NCBI RefSeq assembly: GCF_000026185.1
Contig: NC_010694.1
Location: 558,001-622,000 of the forward strand
Direction: 5' to 3'
Origin: Erwinia tasmaniensis Et1/99
GTDB lineage: Bacteria; Pseudomonadota; Gammaproteobacteria; Enterobacterales; Enterobacteriaceae
Length of the DNA: 64,000 nt
Made by a program: the position numbers and the translations under genes. Each line of letters opens with the position of its first letter. The stretch's first letter is position 1. Below the pieces are notes generated by a model, which saw only the letters and a program-made list of their open reading frames with translations, had not been told where the DNA came from and did not search any database. Shown here one piece after another: positions 35,039 to 43,931 of the stretch.

Positions 35039-35812
35039 ATGGCTAAATTATCTTTCAGGATCTTGCTCCTGCTGCCGGTATTGCTGCTGTTCGGCTGTGA
35101 CGATCGGGTTGAACTCAATCACGGTCTGACGGAAAACGACGCCAACGAAGTGGCGGCGGAACTGGGGCGTTATCATATTCAGGCGGAAAAACGTAACAAC
35201 AAAGACGGAATTACCGTGCTGGTGAATGCCGAAGAGTTAAACCGGGCGGTACATATTCTTGATGCGGCGGGTTTACCGCGTCCGGCGCGCACAAACCTCG
35301 GCGAAGTGTTCCAGAAAAACGGGGTGATCTCCACGCCGCTCGAAGAACGGGCGCGCTATATTTACGCCTTATCCCAGGAGGTGGAATCCACCCTGAGTCA
35401 AATTGACGGGGTGATTGTTGCCAGGGTGCACGTGGTGCTGCCGGAGCGCATTGCCCCCGGTGAGCCGGTGCAGCCCGCCAGCGCGGCGGTATTTATCAAG
35501 TATCGGCCCGATCTTGACCCCGATGTGATTGAGCCGCGCATCCGGCGCATGGTCGCCAGCAGCCTGCCCGGCCTGGCCGCCCGCTCGGACAAGGATCTGG
35601 CGATTGTTTTTGTTCCCGCCGAGACGTATCAGGATAAACCGACCGAAGTCTCCTTTGGCCCGTTTAGGGTCACGCCACAGCGCTCCGCCCAGCTTAGCTG
35701 GCTGAGTGGACTTATTGGCGTATTGATCCTGCTGGTGGTGGCGGGCGTGCTGGGTTGGCCGCACTGGCAGCGCTATCGTCAACGGCAGCAGTCGACGAAA
35801 AACGATGAGTGA
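35039..35812 (+). CDS. hrcJ: T3SS inner-ring lipoprotein HrcJ (SctJ)
   Basis: 257 residues. Lipoprotein signal with lipobox ending at C20 ('LLFGCDD'), two periplasmic ring modules of the YscJ/FliF family ('VELNHGLTENDANEVAAELG', 'ARVHVVLPERIAPGE'), and a C-terminal membrane span ('LSGLIGVLILLVVAGVLGW'). It forms the inner-membrane ring with HrpQ. Confidence 0.97.
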   Translation: MAKLSFRILLLLPVLLLFGCDDRVELNHGLTENDANEVAAELGRYHIQAEKRNNKDGITVLVNAEELNRAVHILDAAGLPRPARTNLGEVFQKNGVISTPLEERARYIYALSQEVESTLSQIDGVIVARVHVVLPERIAPGEPVQPASAAVFIKYRPDLDPDVIEPRIRRMVASSLPGLAARSDKDLAIVFVPAETYQDKPTEVSFGPFRVTPQRSAQLSWLSGLIGVLILLVVAGVLGWPHWQRYRQRQQSTKNDE

Positions 35813-36395
35813 AATGCCCGCTGCTGACGATGCCGCACTAAGCTGGCTGCGCTGGTGGTGTATTGACTGCTGGTTAGCGGCCGATCCCCAGTGGCGGCAG
35901 GCGGATTTTTATCAGCTTGACCAGGACCGTCTCGCGGCGCTGGCGCGCACCCATCATGACATGATTTGCCAGCGGCTGAGGCTGGCTGGGCCGGTTTGCG
36001 CCCCTGACCCCGATCTGTTGATATGGCTACGGCTGACCGCGCCGCAACGCCAGCTGGCGCTCACGCTGGCGGCGGAAGTGTGCTGGCGTGGCTGTACTCA
36101 GGACAGCCTGCTGCCGGAGCAACAGCGCTGGTGTCGGCGTATTGCCCAGGGGATGCGGCCCGGACTGTGGCTGTCCGCGCCCGGCGGGTTACCCGGCGAC
36201 GAGGGCGGGATCAATGGTCTGTGGCTACTGAGGCTGCGCGCCGGGCCAGAGTGCTGGCCGAGGCTGCGGCTCTCTTTTCCGCAGGATGCGGTGCAGGCGG
36301 TGGAGCGGCTACCGCAGGTGAAGACATTTCCCGCTCGTCTGTTACCGCTTTGGCAGGCGGTTTTCTGGTGTGCCTCACAGGAGCCACTATGTTGA
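35805..36395 (+). CDS. hrpD: T3SS accessory protein HrpD (SctK-like)
   Basis: 196 residues, rich in Trp, Leu and Arg, soluble. The position between hrcJ and hrpE is the one held by HrpD/SctK, a sorting-platform adaptor. Sequence conservation in this family is low, so the call depends mostly on synteny. Overlaps both neighbours by 8 and 7 bases. Confidence 0.82.
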   Translation: MSEMPAADDAALSWLRWWCIDCWLAADPQWRQADFYQLDQDRLAALARTHHDMICQRLRLAGPVCAPDPDLLIWLRLTAPQRQLALTLAAEVCWRGCTQDSLLPEQQRWCRRIAQGMRPGLWLSAPGGLPGDEGGINGLWLLRLRAGPECWPRLRLSFPQDAVQAVERLPQVKTFPARLLPLWQAVFWCASQEPLC

Positions 36396-36979
36396 CGCGT
36401 AAACGCATTACCCTGCTGAACGGCGCGGCCGATCTCGCCCCGGTTATCAGCCAGTCACAGCTTTTTATCCAGCAGCAGGGGCAGGATATTCTCGAACAGG
36501 CCCGGCAGCAGGCGCAGGCGATGCGGGACGACGCCGAACGGCAGATTGCGGCCGATCGCCTGATTGCGCAACAGCGTGCCGGGCAGGCGTTCTGGCAGCA
36601 GGCGGATACGTTGTTACACGACTGGCAGCAGCAATATCAGCAGCTGGAAGCCCAGGTGCTTGAGGTGATGGATGGCGTTATGACCCAGGCGCTTGGACAG
36701 CTGCTGGACGAGGTGCCGGAACCCCAGCGGCTGGCTGCGCTATTGCGTCAAATCATGCGGGCAAGCGCCCTTGACGATCGGGGAAGCCTGTATTGTCACC
36801 CATCGCAGCAGAATGAGGTCGCCGACTGGCTGCACCTTCATGCCCATTTGGGCTGGCGGCTACAGCCGGACGGATCGCTGGCGGTTGACGGCCTGAAGCT
36901 GGTCACCGCAAACGGCGAACTGCACCTCGACTGGCAGCAGGCCGTACGCCAGCTGCTTCCCACTGCGGCAGAGTGCTAA
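36389..36979 (+). CDS. hrpE: T3SS stator protein HrpE (SctL)
   Basis: 196 residues with a long helical stretch ('ILEQARQQAQAMRDDAERQI') and a C-terminal V-ATPase-E/FliH-like domain. It anchors and regulates the HrcN ATPase. ATG 36389 is supported by CAGGAG just upstream and overlap with hrpD; the open frame extends to 36023 but only as a hrpD shadow. Confidence 0.9.
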   Translation: MLTRKRITLLNGAADLAPVISQSQLFIQQQGQDILEQARQQAQAMRDDAERQIAADRLIAQQRAGQAFWQQADTLLHDWQQQYQQLEAQVLEVMDGVMTQALGQLLDEVPEPQRLAALLRQIMRASALDDRGSLYCHPSQQNEVADWLHLHAHLGWRLQPDGSLAVDGLKLVTANGELHLDWQQAVRQLLPTAAEC

Positions 36980-37007
36980 AGCGCTGCAAAAAACTTCATC
37001 TCACCAC

Positions 37008-37035
37008 GGAACTCCCGCACGCGCCGTCCCACTTA
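37008..37035 (+). promoter_or_regulatory. hrp box of the hrpF operon (GGAACT variant)
   Basis: GGAACT (37008-37013), 15 bases, CCACTTA (37029-37035). The last base of the first half differs from the consensus, and the second half is perfect. hrpF starts 33 bases later. Confidence 0.88.
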
Positions 37036-37068
37036 ATGACGGAACCCACTCAATGCGAGAGTTTAATT

Positions 37069-37293
37069 ATGTCATCACTCAGTGCGCTTCAGCGCCGTCT
37101 GGACAGCCAGTTTAATCGGGCACAAAACCAACTGGACGATGCCACCCAGAATGCCAGCGAAGGCTATAGCCAGGAAGACAGTTTCGCCTTTTTCGAGGCC
37201 AGCATGGGGCTGTCCAACGCCAGCTGGGCGGCGAGTCAGGAGCTGACGGTTAAGCACGGCCTGGCCAAAGCCATCATCAATGAGATCAACTGA
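37069..37293 (+). CDS. hrpF: HrpF small T3SS protein
   Basis: 74 residues, helical, soluble ('SQFNRAQNQLDDATQNASEG', 'AASQELTVKHGLAKAIINEI'). In Pseudomonas, HrpF acts as a chaperone for the HrpA pilin; that is family knowledge, not seen here. ATG 37069 follows the hrp box and a GAGAG stretch. Overlaps hrpG by 14 bases. Confidence 0.88.
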   Translation: MSSLSALQRRLDSQFNRAQNQLDDATQNASEGYSQEDSFAFFEASMGLSNASWAASQELTVKHGLAKAIINEIN

Positions 37294-37711
37294 ATTGCAG
37301 CAGTGGGTGCAGCGCTGGCTGGACAACGTGGGCGAAGACCAACGGCTGACGGTGGATGACGGCGTTGTCTGGTTGCAGCAGCGGGCGGGGCAGTATTTTG
37401 CGCTGGCGGAGCTGGCGCAAAATACCCCGCCGGACGAGGCGCTGCTGGGGCGGGCGCTACAGCTTTCTGCCCCCACGCTGCGTTATTTTGGCCGGGATGC
37501 CGCCGCGCTGGCACAGCAGGGCAGCAGCCTGATATTAGTATTAACCGTGCGCCAGCCGGAGATGAACGCCGTCTGCCTACAGCTGGAATCGCTGCTCAAT
37601 CAGCGTGACGTCTGGCAGACGATGCTGCAACAGCCGCGAAGAAAAGCGGTAGCCCATAGCGCAGTGCCCTTGCACAGCCTCGCCTTTTTACCTGGGGGAA
37701 AACATGGTTAA
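37280..37711 (+). CDS. hrpG: HrpG T3SS regulatory/chaperone-like protein
   Basis: 143 residues with the acidic, chaperone-like layout of HrpG ('LQQWVQRWLDNVGEDQRLTV', 'MNAVCLQLESLLNQRDVWQT'). In Pseudomonas, HrpG interacts with HrpV and frees HrpS from HrpV inhibition. Overlap with hrpF and hrcC indicates one operon. This is not the Ralstonia/Xanthomonas HrpG regulator, which is an OmpR-type protein. Confidence 0.88.
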   Translation: MRSTELQQWVQRWLDNVGEDQRLTVDDGVVWLQQRAGQYFALAELAQNTPPDEALLGRALQLSAPTLRYFGRDAAALAQQGSSLILVLTVRQPEMNAVCLQLESLLNQRDVWQTMLQQPRRKAVAHSAVPLHSLAFLPGGKHG

Positions 37712-39734
37712 TCAATGTGATTTGCGCGGCCGTCTGCTGGGCGCGCTATTAATGCTGTGCGCCACCCTCCCGGCAGGGGCGCAGACTCCCGCCGACTGGA
37801 AAGAGCAGTCTTACGCCTATTCTGCCGATCGCACTCCGCTCTCCACGGTGCTGCAAGATTTTGCTGACGGACACAGCGTCGACCTCCAGCTTGGCAACGT
37901 GGAAGAGGTTGAGGTCACCGCAAAAATCCGCGCCGATAACGCCAGCGCCTTTCTCGACCGTCTGGCCCTGGAGCATCATTTTCAGTGGTTTGTTTACAAC
38001 AATACCCTGTACGTCAGTCCCCAGGATGAGCAAAGCTCGGAACGGCTGGAGATCTCCCCGGACGCCGCACCCGATATCAAACAGGCGCTCAGCGGGATTG
38101 GCCTGCTGGACCCGCGTTTTGGCTGGGGGGAGCTGCCGGACGACGGCGTGGTGCTGGTGACCGGGCCGCCGCAATACCTGGAGCTGATCAAGCGCTTCAG
38201 CGAGCAGCGCGAAAAGAAAGAGGACCGGCGGAAGGTGATGACCTTCCCGCTGCGCTATGCGTCGGTCGCCGACCGCACCATCCGTTACCGTGACCAGACG
38301 GTGGTTATTCCCGGCGTGGCCACCATGCTCAATGAGCTGATGAACGGTAAACGTCCGGCACCGGCCAGCGCCAGCGGCAGCGACGGCACGGCCGGTGCGC
38401 CCGATACCGGCAGCATGATGCAGAACACACAGTCATTGCTGTCGCGCTTATCCAGCCGCAATAAAACCCCCGGCCGGGCGGGCGACAGGGATAGCGGCAT
38501 TGACGATCTTAGCGGCCGTATCTCTGCCGATGTGCGCAACAATGCGCTGTTGATCCGCGATGACGATAAGCGGCGCGATGAGTACAGCCAGCTGATTGGC
38601 AAAATCGATGTGCCGCAGAATCTGGTGGAGATTGATGCGGTGATCCTGGATATCGACCGCACGGCGCTGAACCGGCTAGAGGCAAACTGGCAGGCAACGC
38701 TGGGCGGCGTGACGGGCGGCAGCTCGCTGATGTCCGGCAGCGGCACGCTGTTTGTCAGCGACTTCAAACGCTTTTTCGCCGATATTCAGGCGCTGGAGGG
38801 AGAGGGCACCGCCTCGATCGTCGCCAATCCTTCGGTGCTGACGCTGGAAAACCAGCCTGCGGTGATCGACTTCAGCCAGACGGCTTATATCACCGCCACC
38901 GGCGAGCGCGTGGCGGATATCCAGCCGGTGACGGCAGGTACCAGCCTACAGGTGACGCCGCGTGCGGTGGGGTACGAAGGCCATTCCAGCATCCAGTTAA
39001 TGATTGATATTGAGGATGGACACGTTCAGACCAACGGCGACGGGCAGGCTACCGGCGTCAAACGCGGAACGGTCAGCACCCAGGCGTTGATCGGCGAAAA
39101 CCGCGCGCTGGTGCTGGGCGGCTTTCATGTGGAAGAGAGCGGCGATCGCGATCGCCGTATCCCCCTGCTGGGTGATATTCCCTGGATCGGCAAACTGTTC
39201 ACCTCGACGCGCCACGAAATTTCCCAGCGCCAGCGCCTGTTTATTCTTACCCCGCGTCTGATTGGCGATCAGACCGATCCCACGCGCTATGTGACCGCCG
39301 ATAACCGCCAGCAGTTAAGCGATGCGATGGGCCGGGTGGAAAGGCGTCACAGCAATGTGAACCAGCATGATGTGGTGGAAAATGCCCTGCGCGATCTGGC
39401 TGAAGGGCAGTCGCCGGCGGGATTCCAGGCGCAAACGTCCGGTACGCGTATTAATGAAGTGTGCCGCAGTACGCCTTCATTGCTGTTCGAAAGTACCCGT
39501 GGCCAGTGGTACAGCAGTAGCAATAACGGCGTGCAGCTCAGCGTGGGGGTGGTGCGTAATACCGGTAGCAAACCCCTGCGTTTTGATGAGGCCAACTGCG
39601 GCAGTAAGCGCACGCTGGCGGTGGCGGTATGGCCGCAAAGCGCGCTGGCACCCGGCCAGTCGGCGGAGATCTATCTGGCGCTGGACCCTCGCCGGGTGCT
39701 CCACGCGTCGCGCGAATCCTTATTAACGCATTGA
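37704..39734 (+). CDS. hrcC: T3SS outer-membrane secretin HrcC (SctC)
   Basis: 676 residues. Signal peptide ('LLGALLMLCATLPAGAQ'), periplasmic N-domains, then the secretin core ('QNLVEIDAVILDIDRTALNR', 'SIVANPSVLTLENQPAVIDF', 'IPLLGDIPWIGKLFTSTRHE', 'QRLFILTPRLIG'). It forms the outer ring for the Hrp pilus. The HrpG overlap of 8 bases suggests translational coupling. Confidence 0.97.
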   Translation: MVNQCDLRGRLLGALLMLCATLPAGAQTPADWKEQSYAYSADRTPLSTVLQDFADGHSVDLQLGNVEEVEVTAKIRADNASAFLDRLALEHHFQWFVYNNTLYVSPQDEQSSERLEISPDAAPDIKQALSGIGLLDPRFGWGELPDDGVVLVTGPPQYLELIKRFSEQREKKEDRRKVMTFPLRYASVADRTIRYRDQTVVIPGVATMLNELMNGKRPAPASASGSDGTAGAPDTGSMMQNTQSLLSRLSSRNKTPGRAGDRDSGIDDLSGRISADVRNNALLIRDDDKRRDEYSQLIGKIDVPQNLVEIDAVILDIDRTALNRLEANWQATLGGVTGGSSLMSGSGTLFVSDFKRFFADIQALEGEGTASIVANPSVLTLENQPAVIDFSQTAYITATGERVADIQPVTAGTSLQVTPRAVGYEGHSSIQLMIDIEDGHVQTNGDGQATGVKRGTVSTQALIGENRALVLGGFHVEESGDRDRRIPLLGDIPWIGKLFTSTRHEISQRQRLFILTPRLIGDQTDPTRYVTADNRQQLSDAMGRVERRHSNVNQHDVVENALRDLAEGQSPAGFQAQTSGTRINEVCRSTPSLLFESTRGQWYSSSNNGVQLSVGVVRNTGSKPLRFDEANCGSKRTLAVAVWPQSALAPGQSAEIYLALDPRRVLHASRESLLTH

Positions 39735-39747
39735 TAAAAGGGGACCT

Positions 39748-39942
39748 ATGAAAAGTGCATCATGTTTGCTGCTGGTGAGCACGCTGCTGCTGACCGCCTG
39801 CGCCGGACGCCATGATAACGGCCTTGCGTGTACCTCAGTGGACTGCCGTCCGCAGTCACAGGCGCATCAGCTGGTTATCTGGTGGCAGCCCGGCTTGCGC
39901 AACGGCCCGGCGGATTACACCCGGGTATCGGTCAATGAATAA
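39748..39942 (+). CDS. hrpT: HrpT lipoprotein (HrcC pilotin-like)
   Basis: 64 residues. A lipoprotein signal ends at C18 (LLLTAC), and 46 residues remain after cleavage. HrpT assists HrcC localisation in Hrp1 systems. Overlaps hrpV by 8 bases. Confidence 0.9.
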   Translation: MKSASCLLLVSTLLLTACAGRHDNGLACTSVDCRPQSQAHQLVIWWQPGLRNGPADYTRVSVNE

Positions 39943-40285
39943 TCCCTGCCCACAGGTCACCTCGCTGGCGGCATTACTCAGCCTGTTGCAACTGCGCCAG
40001 AGCTGCCGCTGGCAGGTCGCACAGGGCGTCGAGCTGCACGCCCTGTGTGGCGAGCGCGGGCGCGAGGTGATGCTAAACCTGCAAACCACGTTCCAGCCAC
40101 CGGGGTTTTATCAGCAGCTGCTGACTCGCCGGGCGCAGCGGCTGGATGTCTACGATGGCTGCTACCTGTGCCTTAATCGCGACCGGGTAGTATCCTGCTG
40201 GCGTCAGCTGCCCGAATCAGCCGTGAACGATAAACTGCATATTGCCCCGCTGTTCAGCCTGGCGGGCATTTTTCTGGCCGACTGA
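39935..40285 (+). CDS. hrpV: HrpV negative regulator
   Basis: 116 residues, Leu/Cys/Arg-rich. Position after hrpT and size match HrpV, which binds HrpS and restrains hrpL transcription in P. syringae. ATG 39935 overlaps the hrpT end. The sequence itself is weakly conserved, so the call relies on synteny. Confidence 0.85.
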   Translation: MNNPCPQVTSLAALLSLLQLRQSCRWQVAQGVELHALCGERGREVMLNLQTTFQPPGFYQQLLTRRAQRLDVYDGCYLCLNRDRVVSCWRQLPESAVNDKLHIAPLFSLAGIFLAD

Positions 40286-40343
40286 TCCCGACAGCTGGCT
40301 TCCCTCCCTTTTTACGCCTCTGGTTATTTTTTCTCACCTTCCC

Positions 40344-40371
40344 GGAACCGGCACGGTATTACCTGCACTCA
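40344..40371 (+). promoter_or_regulatory. hrp box of hrpN (GCACTCA variant)
   Basis: GGAACC (40344-40349), 15 bases, then GCACTCA (40365-40371). The first half is perfect; the second half has G instead of the leading C of CCACNNA. A short inverted repeat (GCACGT/ACGTGC, near 40389-40403) lies in the leader before the hrpN ribosome site. Confidence 0.85.
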
Positions 40372-40447
40372 ATAGAGGCTTCGGCGCGGCACGTTTAACG
40401 TGCCTGGTCGGCAGGGCACATGTTAATTATTCACAGAGGAAGACGGT

Positions 40448-41725
40448 ATGAGTCTGAATACGAGTTCGCTGGGCGCGTCAACGTTGCAGATTACCCTCGG
40501 CGGTGCCGGTGGCAGCAATGGTTTGTTGGGTACCAGCCGCCAGAATGCAGGGCTGGACGGTCAGTCCGCGCTGGGCCTCGGCGGTAACGGTCACAGCGAT
40601 GCGGTGAACCAACTGGCCGGTATGCTCACCGGCATGATGATGATGATGAGTATGATGGGTGGCGGTGGGTTAACCAGCCTGCTGGGCGGGGGGCTGGGCG
40701 GTGGATTGGGCGGCGGTCTGCAGGGCGGCGGTTCAGGCGGCGGCTTAGGCGGTCTGGGTGGCGATCTGGGCAGCACGTTGGGCGGTGGTCTGGGTGCCGG
40801 CATTGGCGGTGCGTTAGGCGGCCCGCTGGGCGCGACCCTGGGTAACTCTCTGGGATCGAGCATCGGGGGCAGCGCCGCTTCAGGCGTCGGCTCTACGCTG
40901 GACCAGGCGCTGGGCCTTAATCCAACTTCCTATGGCAGCGGTTCCACCTCCGGCTCTGATTCAGCCTCCGGGGCAAGCGACCCCATGCAGCAGCTGATGC
41001 AGCTGTTTAGCGAAGTGATGCAAAGCCTGTTTGGCGAGGGTCAGGACGGAACGCAGAGCGGTTCCCAGACCGGTAAACAGCCGACCGAAGGCGAGCAAAG
41101 CGCCTATAAGCAGGGCGTCAGCGATGCGCTGTCAGGCCTGATGGGCAACGGTCTGAGCCAGAGTCTTGGCAATAGCGGACTGGCTGGCGGTCAGAGTGGG
41201 AGTACGGGCGCGGGTCTGGACGGCTCGTCACTGGGCGGCAAAGGCCTGCAAAACCTGAGCGGCCCGGTTGACTACCAGCAGCTGGGTAACGCGGTCGGCA
41301 CCGGTATCGGCATGAAGGCGGGCATCCAGGCGCTGAATGATATCGGCACGCACAGCGACAGCTCAACCCGCTCTTTCATCAATAAAGGCGACCGGGCCAT
41401 GGCGAAGGAAGTGGGCCAGTTTATGGACCAGTATCCTGAAGTGTTTGGCAAGCCGCAGTATCAGAAAGGGCCGGGCAAAGAGGTGAAGACCGATGATAAG
41501 TCCTGGGCGAAGGCGCTGAGCAAGCCGGATGATGATGGCATGACGCCGGCCAGTATGGATCAGTTCAATAAAGCCAAAGGCATGATCAAAAGTGCGATGG
41601 CGGGTGATACCGGCAACGGCAACCTGCAGGCACGCGGCGCCGGCGGCTCTTCGCTGGGTATTGATGCCATGATGACCGGTGACACCATTAACAATATGGC
41701 ACTGAGCAAACTCAGCGCGGCTTAA
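40448..41725 (+). CDS. hrpN: Harpin HrpN
   Basis: 425 residues, no cysteine, glycine-rich, secreted elicitor. It begins [11 protein letters not shown] as other Erwinia HrpN. A Met run ([11 protein letters not shown], near residue 60) and a long Gly/Leu stretch (about 75-135) precede a conserved C-terminal half ('[20 protein letters not shown]', '[20 protein letters not shown]'). It is longer than the 403 residues I recall for E. amylovora, mainly through the Gly/Leu stretch. GAGGAAG precedes the ATG. It is needed for type III translocation and elicits plant responses. Confidence 0.97.
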   Translation: MSLNTSSLGASTLQITLGGAGGSNGLLGTSRQNAGLDGQSALGLGGNGHSDAVNQLAGMLTGMMMMMSMMGGGGLTSLLGGGLGGGLGGGLQGGGSGGGLGGLGGDLGSTLGGGLGAGIGGALGGPLGATLGNSLGSSIGGSAASGVGSTLDQALGLNPTSYGSGSTSGSDSASGASDPMQQLMQLFSEVMQSLFGEGQDGTQSGSQTGKQPTEGEQSAYKQGVSDALSGLMGNGLSQSLGNSGLAGGQSGSTGAGLDGSSLGGKGLQNLSGPVDYQQLGNAVGTGIGMKAGIQALNDIGTHSDSSTRSFINKGDRAMAKEVGQFMDQYPEVFGKPQYQKGPGKEVKTDDKSWAKALSKPDDDGMTPASMDQFNKAKGMIKSAMAGDTGNGNLQARGAGGSSLGIDAMMTGDTINNMALSKLSAA

Positions 41726-41735
41726 GTATCCGCAC

Positions 41736-41766
41736 GGCGGGCAGGCATAGTCTGTCCGCCTTATTG
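41736..41766 (+). terminator. Hairpin terminator after hrpN
   Basis: A near-perfect 9-bp stem (41736-41744 with 41752-41760, one G-T pair) followed by TTATT, 10 bases past the hrpN stop. Confidence 0.7.
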
Positions 41767-41779
41767 ATAACTGAGCGCC

Positions 41780-41808
41780 GCGTGGAAGGTTCCCATTGGC
41801 TTCCACGC
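41780..41808 (+). repeat. Inverted repeat in the leader of orfA-eop1
   Basis: A perfect 9-bp inverted repeat (41780-41788 and 41800-41808, loop 11). It lies 34 bases before the GTG start of orfA. No hrp box is visible here, so this element may be part of the regulation or the transcript leader. Confidence 0.5.
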
Positions 41809-41841
41809 AATAACGTCAAGGTTACCCGTGGGGGGGCCAGG

Positions 41842-42309
41842 GTGATAATACAAGATTTAGTGGGGGCACTGGCGAGGCGCCTTGAAATGGGGCCGCTGTC
41901 GCTGGATGCCGCTCAACTTTGCTGTCTGCGGATTAACGGCCTGGAGATGACGCTGGAGTGGTTGGAACAGCAGAATATGCTGTTTGTTTACCTGAGCGTG
42001 GGCACCGTCTCTGACACTGAGAACAGTACGTTATTAAGCGATATTCTGTCTGCCAATCTGTTTCATTATGGTTCCAGCGATGGTGCCGCATTTGGCCTGG
42101 ATAAAGAGAAAAACGAACTGTTGCTGTTTCAACGTTTCCAGCTGCCGTCGGTGAACGAGGCGAGCTTCGTGAGCGCCTGTGTACAAATGATCGAGGTGGC
42201 TAAACTCTGGCAGGGCAAGTTACTGCACGGGCGCGCGCCGTCATCCGCCGCGCCGCGCATGCCGATACAGCAGGGGCTAACGTTAAATCTTGCCGGGAAA
42301 ATCACATGA
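41842..42309 (+). CDS. orfA: Type III chaperone OrfA for Eop1
   Basis: 155 residues with the size, acidity and helical/sheet layout of class I effector chaperones ('SLDAAQLCCLRINGLEMTLE', 'LLFQRFQLPSVNEASFVSAC'). In E. amylovora an OrfA chaperone lies directly before eop1, as here. I choose GTG 41842 (GGGGGGCCAG just before it), which yields 'VIIQDLVGALARRL'. The frame opens at 41764 but its first 26 codons overlap the inverted repeat. It overlaps eop1 by four bases (ATGA), so the two are made together. Confidence 0.8.
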   Translation: MIIQDLVGALARRLEMGPLSLDAAQLCCLRINGLEMTLEWLEQQNMLFVYLSVGTVSDTENSTLLSDILSANLFHYGSSDGAAFGLDKEKNELLLFQRFQLPSVNEASFVSACVQMIEVAKLWQGKLLHGRAPSSAAPRMPIQQGLTLNLAGKIT

Positions 42310-43496
42310 ATATATCGGGTTTGCGAGCCGGGCAGGGGAGCCCATCGCAGCAAACGGATCGGGCTGCTTCCTCATCGACCCAGGCCTCACCGGCCCCGGC
42401 GGGCAGACGGTTACAGCGCCAGGACGCGCTGCCCACCAACACTCGTTATCAGGCCAGCCAGATGCCCGCTACGCCGGAGCGTGCGCGCGTCGCCGCCAGA
42501 AACAGCGCGGGGGCGAGCTCTTCAGCGGCGCATGCGCAACCCTCCCTGTCTTTGTCACGCCAGAACGCGCATCGTGAGGATCCAGCGCTCGCCCGTTTTC
42601 ATCACCAGATGCAGCAGTCGACAAAAATGTCGCGCGCCGATCCTCTGCCGGAAAAGCCGCAGGTCGTGCCAAAACGCCTACAGGAAAAGATAGACGCCAT
42701 TAACCTGCCACGATTAAAAAAGCTGGATAACAACCTACACGAATACGGCAAAATGGCGACCGAACTGGCAAAAGAAGGTTCGGGCTCCAGCAGCGCACTG
42801 ACGCGCATGGATAAAAAGGTCCTGCCGCTATTGGCCGATGCGGAAAATGCGCGTCATCCCGGCCTCAACCTGCATGTTTATAAGAAGGGTGAAGAGTGTT
42901 ATCAGGCGATAAAGGATCAGCATAAAAGCGTACAGCAGTCCGGGCAGCCAAAGACGATGCGTGCGCTATATCCTCCTTTCAAGGGCATGCCAGACCACCA
43001 CATTGCTCTGGATATTCAGCTCCGGCCGGGCCATCGCCCCTCGATTGTCGGCTTTGAGTCGGCTTTGGGGCATATGGTCGAGCATCTCAAACAGGGTATT
43101 GCCGAAGGGGTACGTGGGGCTAAAGTGCATATGGTGGGCAATACGATTCAAAATTCCCAGTGGGATTGCACCATGTATTCGTTGAGTAATGCTTTAAAAT
43201 CTTTTAAGCATCATGACGAATATACGGCCCGCCTGCACAAGGGGGAAAAGGTTCCTGTGCCCGCGGAGTTCTTCAAACATGCGCAGTCGAAATCATCCGT
43301 CGAGGGTAAACCGCATCAGGATGCCGTTGTCACCAAAGATAAAGGCGGGCTGCATGCCGAAACCCTGCTGCACAGAAACCTGGCCTATCGCGCCGACAGG
43401 TTCGACCGCGCTTACAGCACCTCGATTGAGGGCTTCCGCATGCAGGAGATCCAGCGTGCCGGCGAGCATCTGGCGGCGAAAAAACACAAAAGCTAG
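42306..43496 (+). CDS. eop1: Type III effector Eop1 (YopJ-family acetyltransferase)
   Basis: 396 residues. A Ser/Gln/Arg-rich, probably unstructured N-terminus (1-100) serves for secretion and chaperone binding. The YopJ catalytic set is present: H232 ('DHHIALDIQLRP'), E251 ('GFESALGHM') exactly 19 residues later as between H109 and E128 of YopJ, and the nucleophile C288 in 'NSQWDCTMYSL'. YopJ proteins acetylate Ser/Thr/Lys of host signalling proteins inside plant or animal cells. All three catalytic residues are intact. The gene is read with its chaperone OrfA. Confidence 0.92.
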   Translation: MNISGLRAGQGSPSQQTDRAASSSTQASPAPAGRRLQRQDALPTNTRYQASQMPATPERARVAARNSAGASSSAAHAQPSLSLSRQNAHREDPALARFHHQMQQSTKMSRADPLPEKPQVVPKRLQEKIDAINLPRLKKLDNNLHEYGKMATELAKEGSGSSSALTRMDKKVLPLLADAENARHPGLNLHVYKKGEECYQAIKDQHKSVQQSGQPKTMRALYPPFKGMPDHHIALDIQLRPGHRPSIVGFESALGHMVEHLKQGIAEGVRGAKVHMVGNTIQNSQWDCTMYSLSNALKSFKHHDEYTARLHKGEKVPVPAEFFKHAQSKSSVEGKPHQDAVVTKDKGGLHAETLLHRNLAYRADRFDRAYSTSIEGFRMQEIQRAGEHLAAKKHKS

Positions 43497-43513
43497 CGCC
43501 TTAACGGATCGGT

Positions 43514-43550
43514 AAAAAACGCGGCGGCATGCTAACCGGCGCGTTTTTTT
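43514..43550. terminator. Bidirectional terminator between eop1 and orfC
   Basis: A-run plus CGCG (43514-43523) pairs with CGCG plus T-run (43540-43549). The hairpin serves eop1 on the plus strand and orfC on the minus strand. Confidence 0.85.
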
Positions 43551-43604
43551 CTTTCTGAAAATGCCCGCGAGGCCTCCTCTGTCGCCCCGCGTGCAGGACG
43601 GTCA

Positions 43605-43931
43605 TTATCCGCGCCGTTGCTCTAACTGCTGCCACTCCAGCAGACGATCCGCCAGATAGCGGGTTATCCACCAGGCGGTTTGCCCCACGTCGCCCTCCTG
43701 GCCCTTAGCGTCACCGTCGAGAAAGTCGGCATGCAGGCCGTCGACAAAGCTATCCAGATCAAACTCACCCTGGCGTTGTGGCAGCGGGCTGCCCAGCACC
43801 TGTTGCAGCCGCTGCTTTACCTGCGAAATGGCCTGCTGAAAAGCCTGATACTGCGCGGGTGACAGGCGCTGCTGGCCGTTGACCACATCAACCCAGCTTT
43901 CCGCCGGGCGTGCCTCATCGGATATCATCAT
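43605..43931 (-). CDS. orfC: OrfC, small protein encoded with HrpW
   Basis: 108 residues, acidic and Gln-rich, without signal peptide ('RLSPAQYQAFQQAISQVKQR', 'TAWWITRYLADRLLEWQQLE'). It matches the position of the orfC described next to hrpW in E. amylovora. Its ATG overlaps the hrpW stop by four bases, so it is made with HrpW and could be its chaperone; that role is inference. Confidence 0.7.
   Translation of the reverse strand: MMISDEARPAESWVDVVNGQQRLSPAQYQAFQQAISQVKQRLQQVLGSPLPQRQGEFDLDSFVDGLHADFLDGDAKGQEGDVGQTAWWITRYLADRLLEWQQLEQRRG

Noticed and set aside
37280..37711. Calling hrpG the OmpR-type regulator of Ralstonia/Xanthomonas
   Set aside because: The product has no receiver or winged-helix domain; it is the small Hrp1-type HrpG next to hrcC.
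40591..40863. Proline-rich minus-strand frame within hrpN
   Set aside because: It is the complement of the glycine-rich stretch of HrpN; GGN codons read backwards give proline runs.
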